The notes under the pieces: generated by a model
What the model was told of the DNA's origin: nothing
What the model saw: the letters and a program-made list of their open reading frames with translations, nothing else
Databases searched by the model: none
Translations under genes and position numbers: made by a program
Assembly (NCBI RefSeq): GCF_003217295.1
Contig: NZ_QJTJ01000001.1
Span: forward strand, 286,010 to 350,009
Reading direction: 5' to 3'
Origin: Ureibacillus chungkukjangi
GTDB lineage: Bacteria > Bacillota > Bacilli > Bacillales_A > Planococcaceae
Length of the DNA: 64,000 nt
Shown: positions 18,617-28,158 of the stretch, piece after piece
How the letters are laid out: each line of letters starts with the position of its first letter
How positions within the stretch are numbered: position 1 is the first letter of the stretch

Positions 18617-19799
18617 AAGTTAAATCGCACCCCCATGCTAATCCGTGTCCTTCACCCTGACCTAAAAAAACATAAATTTTCACCTCGTCTGCTTTTAAAA
18701 TTTCAATCAATTCCTCCTCAGAGAAAGGTATTGGCTCCCCATCTTGAACCATTAACGCATTCCCGATTTTAATCGAAATTTTTTCTGGGTCTACTGTCGC
18801 ACCACTATAGCCCACCGCTGCGATGATACGGCCCCAGTTTGCATCGTTTCCGAATACTGCCGTTTTGACAAGAGGTGACCCGACAACTGTTTTGGCAATT
18901 TTACGAGCTTCCTCATCACATAGAGCCCCAGATACCTCAACTTCAATTAGTTTCGTTGCCCCTTCACCATCACGAGCAATTGCTTTGGCTAGATCCTCAG
19001 CAACTAATTGTAAAGTGCTATAAAAACTATCCCAATCCGGATGTACAGGTGTTAAAGAGGCATTCCCCGCTAAGCCATTCGCCATGACAATTACGGTATC
19101 GTTGGTAGATGTGTCTCCATCTACCGTTATGGAATTAAATGTAACATTCGTTATATCCGATAGAGCTTTTTGTAGCACATCGGATTCTATATTTGCATCT
19201 GTAGTTATGAATCCGAGCATCGTTGCCATATTCGGCTCAATCATTCCAGAGCCTTTAGCAGTACCTGAAATGACTACCTCTTGACCATCGATAATCGTGC
19301 TATAGGAAGTGTTTTTCATCACTGTATCAGTAGTTAATATTGCTTGAGCAAAATCAATTCCATGCTCAGTTGTACTTCCTAATTCTAGCTTCTCAATGTT
19401 AGCTCGAATAGGCTCCATTTTCATGATTTCTCCAATTACACCTGTAGAAGCAACTCCTACTAAAGCTGGGTCTATTGCGAGCTTTTTTGCTGCCAAGCTT
19501 TGCATTTCATATGCATCTATCAGTCCTTGTTTACCGGTACAAGCATTGGCATTTCCCGAGTTTACAATCAAGGCCTGCATTTTACTAGCTTGATATACAA
19601 CCTCTTTCGTAACTTTTAATGGTGCAGCTTGAACTGCATTTGTAGTAAAAACACCTGCAACACTCGCTGGAACCTCACTTACTAAAAGCGCTAAATCCTT
19701 CTTATTTTGCTTAATGCCGCAATGCATACCCCCTGCTGTAAAACCTCTAGGTGACACAATATTTTTGTTTGATATCTTTCTAATCTCCATTAAGCTCAC
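18579..19799 (-). CDS. argJ: bifunctional ornithine acetyltransferase / N-acetylglutamate synthase
   Basis: Transfers the acetyl group from N-acetylornithine to glutamate and, in bifunctional forms, also uses acetyl-CoA, so the acetyl cycle is closed without argA/argE. The 406 residues include the self-cleavage site in EPNMATMLGF, where the chain is cut before the Thr that becomes the nucleophile, and NSGNANACTG near residue 110. ArgJ lies between argC (12 bases upstream) and argB (overlap of 38 bases). Monofunctional or bifunctional action cannot be told from sequence alone. Confidence 0.95.
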   Translation of the reverse strand: MSLMEIRKISNKNIVSPRGFTAGGMHCGIKQNKKDLALLVSEVPASVAGVFTTNAVQAAPLKVTKEVVYQASKMQALIVNSGNANACTGKQGLIDAYEMQSLAAKKLAIDPALVGVASTGVIGEIMKMEPIRANIEKLELGSTTEHGIDFAQAILTTDTVMKNTSYSTIIDGQEVVISGTAKGSGMIEPNMATMLGFITTDANIESDVLQKALSDITNVTFNSITVDGDTSTNDTVIVMANGLAGNASLTPVHPDWDSFYSTLQLVAEDLAKAIARDGEGATKLIEVEVSGALCDEEARKIAKTVVGSPLVKTAVFGNDANWGRIIAAVGYSGATVDPEKISIKIGNALMVQDGEPIPFSEEELIEILKADEVKIYVFLGQGEGHGLAWGCDLTYDYVKINASYRS

Positions 19800-19811
19800 T
19801 GTATTACCCCC

Positions 19812-20846
19812 TTAAATAAATAGCGGAATGACATCCAGACCTAGTGTTTGTGGTAAATCATTCTGTACATTCATATTTTGGATTGCTTGGCCTGCAGCCC
19901 CTTTAACCAAATTATCTATCACACTAACAATCGTAGCTCTGTTCGTTCTTTCATCTAATTGAACAAAGATATCGCAATAGTTCGAACCTTTTACACGGTT
20001 TGTTCCCAACGCGGAGGTATCTTGTATGACACGGACAAATGGATGATTTTTATATGTTTCTATTAAACAGTCATTCAGCTGTTTATTTGTAACGCCTGAT
20101 AATACAGGTGCATAAGACGTCGCTAAAATCCCTCTTGTCATAGGCACTAAATGAGTATTAAAGGTAATTGACGTATCAACGTCAGCAAACATTGTAAGTG
20201 CCTGTTCGATTTCTGGAATATGCTGATGTTCATTTACTTTATAAATTGAGAAGTTTTCATTCATTTCACTAAAATGCGTTATTTGGGATGGTTTATTTCC
20301 AGCTCCAGAAACACCACTTTTAGCATCAATCACTAGGTAGCCAGGGTCGATTAATCGGTGTTTTAGGAGTGGTAAAATTGAAAGTAAAACTGCAGTTGGG
20401 TAACACCCGGGATTGGCTATTAAACTAGCTGATTTGATATTTTCCTCATTCCATTCAGTAAGTCCATAAACACTTTCTGCCACAATGGATTCAGGTGCCG
20501 GCTCTTTTTTGTACCACTTTTCATAAGAAGCTGACTCCTTTAAGCGATAGTCACCAGAAAGATCAATTAGCTTTGGACCTGCTCCAACTAATGGAGTAAG
20601 TAGTTTACTAGTTACACCTGAAGGAGTACTTGTAAATACAACATCAAAGCTACCTAGAGCTTCTGCATCAATTTTTTGTAATGGTGTATCGTGGATGGAT
20701 AACAAATGACCGAATTTTGAAGAAAAAATTGCCCCCTCCTCAGAAGAAGTAAATAATTCGATTTTTTCAACCTCAGAATGATTGTGTAAGAAACGGATTA
20801 ACTCTAATCCTCCATATCCTGTTGCCCCAATTATTCCAACTTTCAA
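19812..20846 (-). CDS. argC: N-acetyl-gamma-glutamyl-phosphate reductase
   Basis: NADPH-dependent reduction of N-acetylglutamyl phosphate. The Rossmann start KVGIIGATGYGGLELIR is followed by the catalytic cysteine in ANPGCYPTA and by substrate motifs such as HQHIPEIEQ. I prefer the TTG at 20846, which places AGGGGTGA at normal spacing and aligns with the family's MK(I/V)GI start. The in-frame GTG at 20855 lies in that ribosome binding site. First gene of argCJBD. Confidence 0.94.
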   Translation of the reverse strand: MKVGIIGATGYGGLELIRFLHNHSEVEKIELFTSSEEGAIFSSKFGHLLSIHDTPLQKIDAEALGSFDVVFTSTPSGVTSKLLTPLVGAGPKLIDLSGDYRLKESASYEKWYKKEPAPESIVAESVYGLTEWNEENIKSASLIANPGCYPTAVLLSILPLLKHRLIDPGYLVIDAKSGVSGAGNKPSQITHFSEMNENFSIYKVNEHQHIPEIEQALTMFADVDTSITFNTHLVPMTRGILATSYAPVLSGVTNKQLNDCLIETYKNHPFVRVIQDTSALGTNRVKGSNYCDIFVQLDERTNRATIVSVIDNLVKGAAGQAIQNMNVQNDLPQTLGLDVIPLFI

Positions 20847-20966
20847 TGCTTTCACCCCTAAATTATGAAATTATGGCACGCGTCAAATCTTTTTAAGATT
20901 ACTATTTTTATTTTGCAGATAACGAACTTTTCCGCTTTCAAATCTGCTAAGATAACGTAAGTATAC

Positions 20967-20984
20967 TTATGCATAATTATTTAG
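20967..20984 (-). promoter_or_regulatory. candidate ARG box (AhrC/ArgR operator) of argCJBD
   Basis: TTATGCATAATTATTTAG resembles the ArgR/AhrC consensus (TGAAT WWWW ATTCA) with central AT-rich symmetry. It lies about 120 bases upstream of argC. Arginine-dependent repression by AhrC is known for this operon in Bacillus; the site itself is assigned by eye. Confidence 0.5.
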
Positions 20985-21030
20985 TCAACTGTATTTTTAT
21001 ATATTATCTAAATTTTTCAACTCATAAGAA

Positions 21031-21068
21031 AAAGGGTACTTTCTCATCTATTTATGAGAGTACCCTTT
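21031..21068 (-). terminator. long inverted repeat downstream of acsA
   Basis: AAAGGGTACTTTCTCAT and ATGAGAGTACCCTTT pair almost fully. This is the only strong hairpin in the 20847-21181 gap and probably ends acsA transcription, although it is about 110 bases past the stop codon. Confidence 0.7.
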
Positions 21069-21181
21069 AAGCGTTATTGTATAAATATTAATAATTTAAT
21101 AAGAATTTATGAAGACTTCCAATTTACTTTTCTATAATAAGCTTTATATTCCCTAAAGTACTATCATTGATTTATTGGCTA

Positions 21182-22909
21182 TTAATCTTCCATTGTTGAT
21201 AAATCACCTGTTGGTAATTTTAGTTCCCATGCTTTTAATACACGACGCATAATTTTACCGCTTCTTGTTTTCGGAAGCTTGTCTTTAAATTCAATTTCTC
21301 TTGGAGCAGCATGGGCAGCTAAGCCAGTTTTAACAAAATTTCGAATGGATTCAGCTAATTCATCACTAGCCTCTACCCCTTCTCTTAAAGCAATAAATGC
21401 TTTAATAATTTCCCCACGTATTGGGTCTGGCTTACCAATTACTCCTGCTTCTACTACGTCAGGATGCTCAAGTAGTTTACTTTCTACTTCAAATGGACCA
21501 ACACGTTCACCAGCAGTCATTATTACATCATCAACACGGCCCTGGAACCAGAAATAGCCATCCTCATCGACATAGGCTGAATCTCCTGTAACATACCATT
21601 CATCTTTTAGGAAATAGGATTGGAAGCGTTCAGGATTCCCCCAAATCTCGCGCATCATGGAAGGCCATCCTTTTCGAATTGCTAAGTTCCCCATTGTATA
21701 TGGTGCAACCTCACTCCCCTCGTCATCTACAATTGTTGCGTAAATGCCTGGTACAGGCTTCCCCATTGAACCTGGTTTAATATCCATTGAAGGATAATTA
21801 CAGATAACATGGCCACCTGTTTCAGTCATCCACCATGTGTCGTGAATTCTATGGTTAAGTGCTTCCATCCCCCATCTGATAACTTCCGGATTTAAGGGCT
21901 CTCCTACCGAAAGGATATGACGAAGGCTCGAAAGATCAAACTGCTCTATCACACTAGCACCAGCACCCATAAGCATTCTGAATGCTGTAGGCGCACTATA
22001 CCAAACAGTAACACCGTATCTCTCAATTGCACCATACCAGCTTTCAGGACTAAAACGCCCACCAACTATTAAATTTGTAGCACCGTTTAGCCATGGACCA
22101 AAAATACCATAAGCAGTGCCTGTTACCCAGCCAGGATCAGCTGTACACCAAAAAATATCTTCTTCCTGCAAATCAAGCACCCATTGCGCAGTTTGATAGT
22201 GCTGAATCATTGCATTATGAACATGTAAAACACCTTTTGGAGCACCAGTTGAACCAGAAGTATAGTGAAGTAGCATACCATCCTCTCGATCAACCCACTC
22301 TATATCAAATAAACTTGAAGCTTCTTTAAATTTATTGGTAAAGTCCACAATCTTATCAGTTTCTTCGATTTGTTCCCCAACAACGAAGATTTTTTCTAAA
22401 TATGGTAGCTTCTCTATTGGAACTCGATTTAATAGATTAGGAGTAGTTACTAATACTTTCGCTTCGCTATCCACTAACCGATCATAAACCGCTCCTTCCA
22501 TAAATGCTTCAAATAAAGGACCTACAATAACCCCCATTTTAATAGCACCTAATAGAGAAAAATACAATTCAGGCGATCGCGGCATAAAAATAAATAAACG
22601 GTCACCTTTTTCTAAAGTAGTGTGTTCCATAAACATATTTGCGGCTTTGTTCGAAAAACGTTTCATATCATTGAACGTGTAGCTTTCTTTTCGTGACCCC
22701 TCATAGAAAAATAATGCTACTTTGTTTTTTCGAAAGCTTTCCGCATGACGGTCAATGGCTTCATAGGCAGCATTAACCTTCCCCGTCTCATGCCAACTAA
22801 AAGCCGTTTCTGTTTCTTTCCAATCGAAAGAAGCAGCCTTTTCATCATAGTTTTTCAAATGATGATTCCCACCTACAACAGCTAATCTGTCTGTAATTTT
22901 TATCCCCAT
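21182..22909 (-). CDS. acsA: acetyl-CoA synthetase (AMP-forming)
   Basis: Activates acetate to acetyl-CoA through acetyl-AMP. The adenylate-forming motif is LLHYTSGSTGAPKGVLHVH, the hinge region is YFWFQGRVDDVI, and the catalytic lysine is in LPKTRSGKIMRRVLK near the C-terminus. That lysine is the one AcuA acetylates in B. subtilis. About 575 residues from the ATG at 22909 (site GAAAGGGGTAA); an open frame extends upstream but lacks support. It is divergent from acuABC, the modification genes that control it. Confidence 0.95.
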   Translation of the reverse strand: MGIKITDRLAVVGGNHHLKNYDEKAASFDWKETETAFSWHETGKVNAAYEAIDRHAESFRKNKVALFFYEGSRKESYTFNDMKRFSNKAANMFMEHTTLEKGDRLFIFMPRSPELYFSLLGAIKMGVIVGPLFEAFMEGAVYDRLVDSEAKVLVTTPNLLNRVPIEKLPYLEKIFVVGEQIEETDKIVDFTNKFKEASSLFDIEWVDREDGMLLHYTSGSTGAPKGVLHVHNAMIQHYQTAQWVLDLQEEDIFWCTADPGWVTGTAYGIFGPWLNGATNLIVGGRFSPESWYGAIERYGVTVWYSAPTAFRMLMGAGASVIEQFDLSSLRHILSVGEPLNPEVIRWGMEALNHRIHDTWWMTETGGHVICNYPSMDIKPGSMGKPVPGIYATIVDDEGSEVAPYTMGNLAIRKGWPSMMREIWGNPERFQSYFLKDEWYVTGDSAYVDEDGYFWFQGRVDDVIMTAGERVGPFEVESKLLEHPDVVEAGVIGKPDPIRGEIIKAFIALREGVEASDELAESIRNFVKTGLAAHAAPREIEFKDKLPKTRSGKIMRRVLKAWELKLPTGDLSTMED

Positions 22910-23216
22910 AAAAATTACCCCTTTCAAATCAATTTCGCCTTTAAACAATTCCACAAGATAAGAGTGAGAAATTATGAAATATAACCAAAAAAAATGCTTT
23001 TACTCTTCTAACATCATACGCTAGGCGATATTTCTCAATCTAAAATACTAAGCGTAAGTATTAAAGAATGATACGTTTTATTTTACAATATTCTGAACAT
23101 TTTGAGTAAAATATTTTAAATCTTATAACAATTCATGTATTTTTAACAAATAACAGCGATTTTGTGCATTATTTATCATATAATGTAAGCATCAAACTCA
23201 TCTGGAGCGAAGTAGA
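22910..23216. promoter_or_regulatory. acsA-acuA divergent control region
   Basis: About 300 AT-rich bases holding both promoters. TATAAT (at about 23180) stands upstream of acuA, with a weak -35. CcpA sites (cre) are known in this region of B. subtilis, but no convincing cre could be found by eye here. Confidence 0.45.
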
Positions 23217-23849
23217 ATGAAACATATTAAAACCTTTTATTCCATGGAAATGGAAACGAGGCATGGGCAGGTAATAATAGAAGGTCCTGTGCCTCCCGAG
23301 CAGCTAGAAAAATATACTTTTCATGACGATTTAGTATCATTTAGACCCCCTTTGAAGCAACAGAAAGCCTTAGTGGAAATTGCCAAACTGGACGAAGGTC
23401 GGATAGTAATCATCCGAAATGGAGAAACCGTAGTGGGCTATGTAACTTATCTTTACCCTGACCCATTAGAGAGATGGTCTGAGGATCAAATAGAAAATAT
23501 GATAGAGCTTGGTGCTATTGAAGTTATCCCTTCTTATCGTTCTGGTGGCGTTGCAAAAAAATTATTACAGCTGTCTTTCATGGATGAAGCTATGGAGAAT
23601 TACTTAGTAATTACAACTGAATACTACTGGCACTGGGATTTAAAGGGTACAGGATTAAATGTCTGGGATTATCGCAAAATGATGGAACGACTTATGCAGA
23701 GTGTTGATTTTGTTTATTTCGCAACAGATGACCCAGAAATCACATCCCATCCGGCCAATTGCTTAATGGCAAGAGTCGGAAAGCGAGTGAATAATGATAC
23801 AATGGAGCGCTTTGATCGTTTACGCTTTAAAAATCGCTTCATGTACTAA
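23217..23849 (+). CDS. acuA: protein acetyltransferase AcuA (GNAT)
   Basis: A GNAT-family enzyme that uses acetyl-CoA to acetylate the catalytic lysine of AcsA and so switches it off. The 210 residues include the acetyl-CoA-binding segment VIPSYRSGGVAKKLLQ (R/Q-x-x-G-x-G/A type). The ATG follows TGGAGCGAAGTAGA. It is the first gene of acuABC, with acuB beginning 21 bases after its stop. Identity rests on sequence wording plus the diagnostic acsA/acuABC arrangement. Confidence 0.93.
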   Translation: MKHIKTFYSMEMETRHGQVIIEGPVPPEQLEKYTFHDDLVSFRPPLKQQKALVEIAKLDEGRIVIIRNGETVVGYVTYLYPDPLERWSEDQIENMIELGAIEVIPSYRSGGVAKKLLQLSFMDEAMENYLVITTEYYWHWDLKGTGLNVWDYRKMMERLMQSVDFVYFATDDPEITSHPANCLMARVGKRVNNDTMERFDRLRFKNRFMY

Positions 23850-23870
23850 CGTAAAGAGGTGGAAAACAAC

Positions 23871-24524
23871 ATGATGATAATTGAAGAAATTATGAATAAA
23901 GATGTCCATTCCTTAGCACCTACTAATACTGTTAAGGATGCTATCGTGCTCATGAGAGAGAAGAAAATTCGACATATACCCATTGTGGAGCAAACAGGAA
24001 AAGTAGTAGGCATTATTACTGCCCATGATTTAAAAAATATTTTACCGTCAACAATTAAGAGCGATTTAAATTTAACAACCTACGAAACACCACTTGAAAA
24101 TATAATGGTGAAAAATCCATTAATCGGGCATCCGCTTGATTTTATAGAAGAGGTTGCCCTTACTCTCTATGACTCTAAAATCAGTAGTCTTCCGATAGTA
24201 ACTGGAGGTAGATTAGTTGGGATTGTCACAACGACAGATTTACTTTATACATATATAGAGTTAACGGGGGCAAACAAGCCTTCCTCTAAAATTGATATAA
24301 GAGTAACTGATAAGCCAGGTATTCTTTCTGATATCACAGAGGTTTTTAAAATGCACCACGCTAATGTGTTAAGCGTACTGGTCTATCCAAGTACAAAAGA
24401 TGAAGAAAGCAAGATTGTTAGTGTACGAGTACAAATCATAAATCCCTTATCCATCATTGAAGATTTGCGAAAACAAGGTTTTGATGTTTTATGGCCTAAT
24501 TTACCTGGAGTTGATCTTTCATGA
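23871..24524 (+). CDS. acuB: AcuB, CBS-domain plus ACT-domain protein
   Basis: Two CBS domains (IMNKDVHSL...HIPIVEQTGKVVGIITAHDL; IMVKNPLIGHP...LPIVTGGRLVGIVTTTDLL) are followed by a C-terminal ACT domain (DIRVTDKPGILSDITEVFK). This suggests binding of an adenylyl nucleotide and a small ligand; the exact role in acetate/acetoin use is not settled. The start is set at ATG 23871 because the upstream GTG (23859) is part of the AAAGAGGTGG ribosome binding site. Its stop overlaps the acuC start by four bases. Confidence 0.9.
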   Translation: MMIIEEIMNKDVHSLAPTNTVKDAIVLMREKKIRHIPIVEQTGKVVGIITAHDLKNILPSTIKSDLNLTTYETPLENIMVKNPLIGHPLDFIEEVALTLYDSKISSLPIVTGGRLVGIVTTTDLLYTYIELTGANKPSSKIDIRVTDKPGILSDITEVFKMHHANVLSVLVYPSTKDEESKIVSVRVQIINPLSIIEDLRKQGFDVLWPNLPGVDLS

Positions 24525-25678
24525 AAAATGCCGTTTTTATTTATTCACCAGAACAACTCGGATACAAGTTTTCAGATTCTCACCCATTTAACCATAAGCG
24601 ATTACTTTTAACGATGGATTTACTAAAAAATATTAATGCCCTTAACGATGAGGATATTATTCCTGCTAGAGTTGCGACAGATGAAGAAATTGCATTAGGT
24701 CATGATGAGAAATATATCGAAATTGTGAAAAAAGCTGGCCATGGCTTATTAACACCAGAGCAAGGCGAAAATTACGGAATCGGAACAGAGGATACACCAA
24801 TCTTTAGCAATATGCATGAAGCTAGCGCTTTACTAGTTGGAAGTACACTACAGGCAGTAGATTATGTGATGCAGGGTAAAAGTCGTCATGCACTGAATTT
24901 AGGTGGGGGTCTACATCATGGCTTCCAAGGTCGCGCTTCTGGATTTTGCATCTATAATGACAGTACAGTTGCCATTCGTTATATGCAAAAAAAATACAAT
25001 GCCAGGGTTTTGTATATAGATACAGATGCACATCATGGCGATGGTGTTCAATGGGCTTTTTATGATGATCCTAATGTGTGTACACTTTCCATTCACGAAA
25101 CTGGACGTTATCTGTTTCCCGGCACAGGGAATGTAACTGAACGCGGAAATGGACAAGGCTATGGAACATCCTTTAACTTCCCCATTGACGCTTTCACTGA
25201 GGATGAAAGCTATTTGGAAATCTATGAACAAGCAGTACGCGAGGTTTTTGAATACTTCAAGCCAGATGTTGTTATCACACAAAATGGGGCCGATGCTCAT
25301 TACTTTGACCCACTTACTCATCTCTATGGAACAATGAAAATCTATCAAGAGATTCCGAGATTAGCCCATAAACTAGCACATGAATATTGCGGGGGAAAAT
25401 GGATTGCTGTAGGTGGCGGCGGTTATGATATATGGCGGGTTGTACCACGAGCCTGGTCTTATATTTGGACTGAAATGAACGATTTACCTTTACCGACAGG
25501 ACCACTTCCAAAAGCCTGGTTAGAAAAATGGCAGCCTGATTCCCCTGTGCCCTTGATTCCAACCTGGGAGGATCCTAGCCCTTTATATGATCCTATCCCA
25601 CGTAAGCTAGAAATCGAGGAAAAAAATGCACAAATGCTTACAAAAGCTCTTCATATGATTCGAGCAGAAAAAAGATAG
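24521..25678 (+). CDS. acuC: AcuC, class I histone deacetylase-like protein
   Basis: A zinc deacetylase-like protein linked to AcsA deacetylation. The 385 residues show the HDAC signatures LGGGLHHGFQGRASGFCIYN, YIDTDAHHGDGVQWAFY and GADAHYFDPLTHL. These include the His-His pair and the Asp/His zinc ligands, so catalysis looks intact. It overlaps acuB (ATGA) and ends at a terminator shared with ccpA. Confidence 0.94.
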   Translation: MKNAVFIYSPEQLGYKFSDSHPFNHKRLLLTMDLLKNINALNDEDIIPARVATDEEIALGHDEKYIEIVKKAGHGLLTPEQGENYGIGTEDTPIFSNMHEASALLVGSTLQAVDYVMQGKSRHALNLGGGLHHGFQGRASGFCIYNDSTVAIRYMQKKYNARVLYIDTDAHHGDGVQWAFYDDPNVCTLSIHETGRYLFPGTGNVTERGNGQGYGTSFNFPIDAFTEDESYLEIYEQAVREVFEYFKPDVVITQNGADAHYFDPLTHLYGTMKIYQEIPRLAHKLAHEYCGGKWIAVGGGGYDIWRVVPRAWSYIWTEMNDLPLPTGPLPKAWLEKWQPDSPVPLIPTWEDPSPLYDPIPRKLEIEEKNAQMLTKALHMIRAEKR

Positions 25679-25682
25679 ACAA

Positions 25683-25713
25683 AAGGCAGCTTCGTATTAG
25701 AAACGAGCTGCCT
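25683..25713. terminator. bidirectional terminator between acuC and ccpA
   Basis: AGGCAGCTTCGT-ATTAGAA-ACGAGCTGCCT is a near-perfect stem between two convergent genes. Confidence 0.88.
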
Positions 25714-25717
25714 ATTC

Positions 25718-26719
25718 TTATGATTTTACCGAGTTACGCTTTTCAATACGATACGGAATAACTACAGTTTGGTCTTCAATATTTTCTTTATTCATTAGTT
25801 TAGTAAGTAAACGCATTGCAACTGCTCCAATATCGTACAAAGGCAATACTACACTTGTTAGCTGTGGTCTTACCATTCGAGCAAGCTTGGAGTCCTCAAA
25901 GCTTATTACTTCAATCTCCTCAGGAACGTTCTTGCCGTTATCCTGTGCACCATGAATAAGTCCAATGGCTAATTCATCACTTCCAGCAAAAAATGCGGTA
26001 GGTGGCTGTTCAAGGTCGCTTAAAACGCCCCATGCTTCTAGACCACTATCATAAGTACCATCATCAGCTATTATCAGCTGTTCATCTATTTCAATATTTG
26101 CATCTGTTAATGCCTTCTTATAAGCCTCTAGCTTGAATTTAGAGTTAATAGTGTATGCAAGGGGGCCAGAAACAAAAGCTATTCTTTTATGACCGTTCCC
26201 TATTAACATTTGAACAGCTTGATAAGACGCCTGGAAATAATCAATATTCACGGAAGGAAACTGATTCGTTTCATCCACTGAGCCTGCAAGTACAATTGGT
26301 ACAGGAGAGTGCTCCATTGACTGATGAAGCTTTGGTGTTACTGCATCACTCATCATTACGATACCATCTACTTGTTTTCCTAACATTGTATCTAGTAAAT
26401 TCAATTCTTTGTCTTCGTTTTGGTCTGAGTTCGCTAAAATAATATTATAGCGATACATCGTAGCAATATCTTCTATTCCACGAGCTGCTTCTGCATAAAT
26501 ATTATTTGAAATATCTGGAATAATAACCCCTACTGTTGTAGTTTTTTTACTAGCTAATCCACGCGCTACAGCATTAGGTCGATATTCTAAGCGTTCAATA
26601 ACTTCTAGCACTTTTTTTCTTGTAGCTGGTTTTACATTTTGGTTTCCGTTAACTACACGTGACACCGTCGCCATTGAAACATTTGCTTCACGTGCAACAT
26701 CATAAATCGTTACAGTCAA
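25718..26719 (-). CDS. ccpA: catabolite control protein A
   Basis: A LacI-family regulator which, with HPr-Ser46-P, binds cre sites to control carbon metabolism. The N-terminal HTH is [20 protein letters not shown], followed by the hinge [20 protein letters not shown] and a periplasmic-binding-protein core. The 333 residues match the family. Place and orientation between acuC and aroA are the same as in B. subtilis. The ATG follows AAGGAGG. Confidence 0.97.
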   Translation of the reverse strand: MTVTIYDVAREANVSMATVSRVVNGNQNVKPATRKKVLEVIERLEYRPNAVARGLASKKTTTVGVIIPDISNNIYAEAARGIEDIATMYRYNIILANSDQNEDKELNLLDTMLGKQVDGIVMMSDAVTPKLHQSMEHSPVPIVLAGSVDETNQFPSVNIDYFQASYQAVQMLIGNGHKRIAFVSGPLAYTINSKFKLEAYKKALTDANIEIDEQLIIADDGTYDSGLEAWGVLSDLEQPPTAFFAGSDELAIGLIHGAQDNGKNVPEEIEVISFEDSKLARMVRPQLTSVVLPLYDIGAVAMRLLTKLMNKENIEDQTVVIPYRIEKRNSVKS

Positions 26720-26853
26720 AGGATAAGCCTCCTTTTAAGTCAAATTATTATTTTAATCATACGACAATTTCCATTTCTATTTCAATATAAACCGTATAAT
26801 CTTCACAAACATTCAACATTTTCCTTTTTTCAACTTTATACAAAATTAAAAAG

Positions 26854-26889
26854 AAAGTCCAAAAGTATTTAAAAATACTTTTGAACTTT
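26854..26889 (-). terminator. aroA terminator
   Basis: AAAGTCCAAAAGTATTT and AAATACTTTTGAACTTT pair through nearly their whole length, 11 bases past the aroA stop codon. On the minus strand the stem is followed by a C/T-rich run. Confidence 0.8.
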
Positions 26890-26899
26890 CTAGATTTAT

Positions 26900-27985
26900 T
26901 TATGCTTTTAGCTCATATTGCTTCAGGAACTTTTGAATTTCGTTATAGAATGCATCGAATTCAGGAATATCCATTTGCTGCTGAGAATCTGAAAGTGCTA
27001 CTGAAGGATCAGGATGTACTTCTGCCATCACTCCGTCAGCACCAATCGCGATTGCCGCCTTTGCACATGGTAATAGTAAATCACGTCTTCCAGTTGAATG
27101 TGTTACATCAACAAATACAGGTAAATGTGTTTCTTGTTTCAAGATTGGAACAGCTGAAATGTCTAAAGTATTACGAGTTGCTTTTTCATAAGTACGGATA
27201 CCGCGCTCACAAAGCATGATGTTTTGATTTCCTTGAGACATTATATACTCTGCCGCATGAATGAATTCATCGATAGTTGCTGCTAAACCACGCTTTAAAA
27301 GAACAGGTTTATCTGTTGAACCTACAGCTTTTAATAGCTCGAAGTTTTGCATATTACGAGCACCGATTTGAATGACATCAATATAATCTAATGCTTCTTC
27401 AATGTGAGCTGGTGTTACGATTTCTGTAACAACTGCAAGCCCATACTCTTTTGAAATTTGTTTTAAGATTTTTAGACCCTCTAAGCCAAGGCCTTGGAAA
27501 TCATATGGCGATGTACGTGGTTTGTATGCTCCCCCACGAATTAACTTCAATCCTTTTGCTTGAATTGAAGCTGCAACAGCTGCAACCTGTTCGTAGGATT
27601 CTACTGAACATGGACCGAATACGAATGTTGGACCACCTGCACCTACTGTTTCGCCATTTATTTCAACTACTGTATCATCTGTTTTTTTCTTACGTGATAC
27701 TAGCAGCTCTTTTTTCTTATCTGCTTCTAGTTGTTTTAACGCTGTTTTAAAAATTTGTTTAAATATATAATCAACCGTCATTTGATTTAACGGACCTTTA
27801 TTATGCTCTTTTAATAGGTTTAACATATGTCGTTCACGAAGAGGATCATATCGGTTAACACCTTGTTTCCCTTTGATTTTACCGATTTCATCCACAATCT
27901 CTGCTCGTTCATTAATTAAACGTAGAATTTCTATGTTTAATTCGTCAATTTGACTACGTAATGCTTCTAAGTTTTGCTCACTCAT
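26900..27985 (-). CDS. aroA: bifunctional chorismate mutase / DAHP synthase
   Basis: The first step of the shikimate pathway (phosphoenolpyruvate plus erythrose-4-P to DAHP), fused to chorismate mutase. Residues 1-~90 are an AroQ-type all-helical mutase ([33 protein letters not shown]). Residues ~105-361 are a type I-beta DAHP synthase ([40 protein letters not shown]). The fused mutase is known to make the enzyme sensitive to chorismate/prephenate. 361 residues; the B. subtilis symbol is aroA (also aroG). Confidence 0.95.
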   Translation of the reverse strand: MSEQNLEALRSQIDELNIEILRLINERAEIVDEIGKIKGKQGVNRYDPLRERHMLNLLKEHNKGPLNQMTVDYIFKQIFKTALKQLEADKKKELLVSRKKKTDDTVVEINGETVGAGGPTFVFGPCSVESYEQVAAVAASIQAKGLKLIRGGAYKPRTSPYDFQGLGLEGLKILKQISKEYGLAVVTEIVTPAHIEEALDYIDVIQIGARNMQNFELLKAVGSTDKPVLLKRGLAATIDEFIHAAEYIMSQGNQNIMLCERGIRTYEKATRNTLDISAVPILKQETHLPVFVDVTHSTGRRDLLLPCAKAAIAIGADGVMAEVHPDPSVALSDSQQQMDIPEFDAFYNEIQKFLKQYELKA

Positions 27986-28158
27986 TTCTATTCTCCTCTC
28001 CTTGTCTTATCTACTCTTTAAGAACATCAAAATGTATGGTACATTTTAAGTTAATAATCATATTATAGTCAACAAATTTCAAATTGTCACGCTTTTTTCT
28101 TTAGCGATTCAACTCGCTAAAGTATATTAATCTATATCTAGAAAGGAAGCGGTTCCAC

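Noticed and set aside
22910-23216. CcpA (cre) sites in the acsA-acuA region
   Set aside because: Such sites are expected from B. subtilis, but no stretch matched the TGNAANCGNNNNCA pattern well enough to report.
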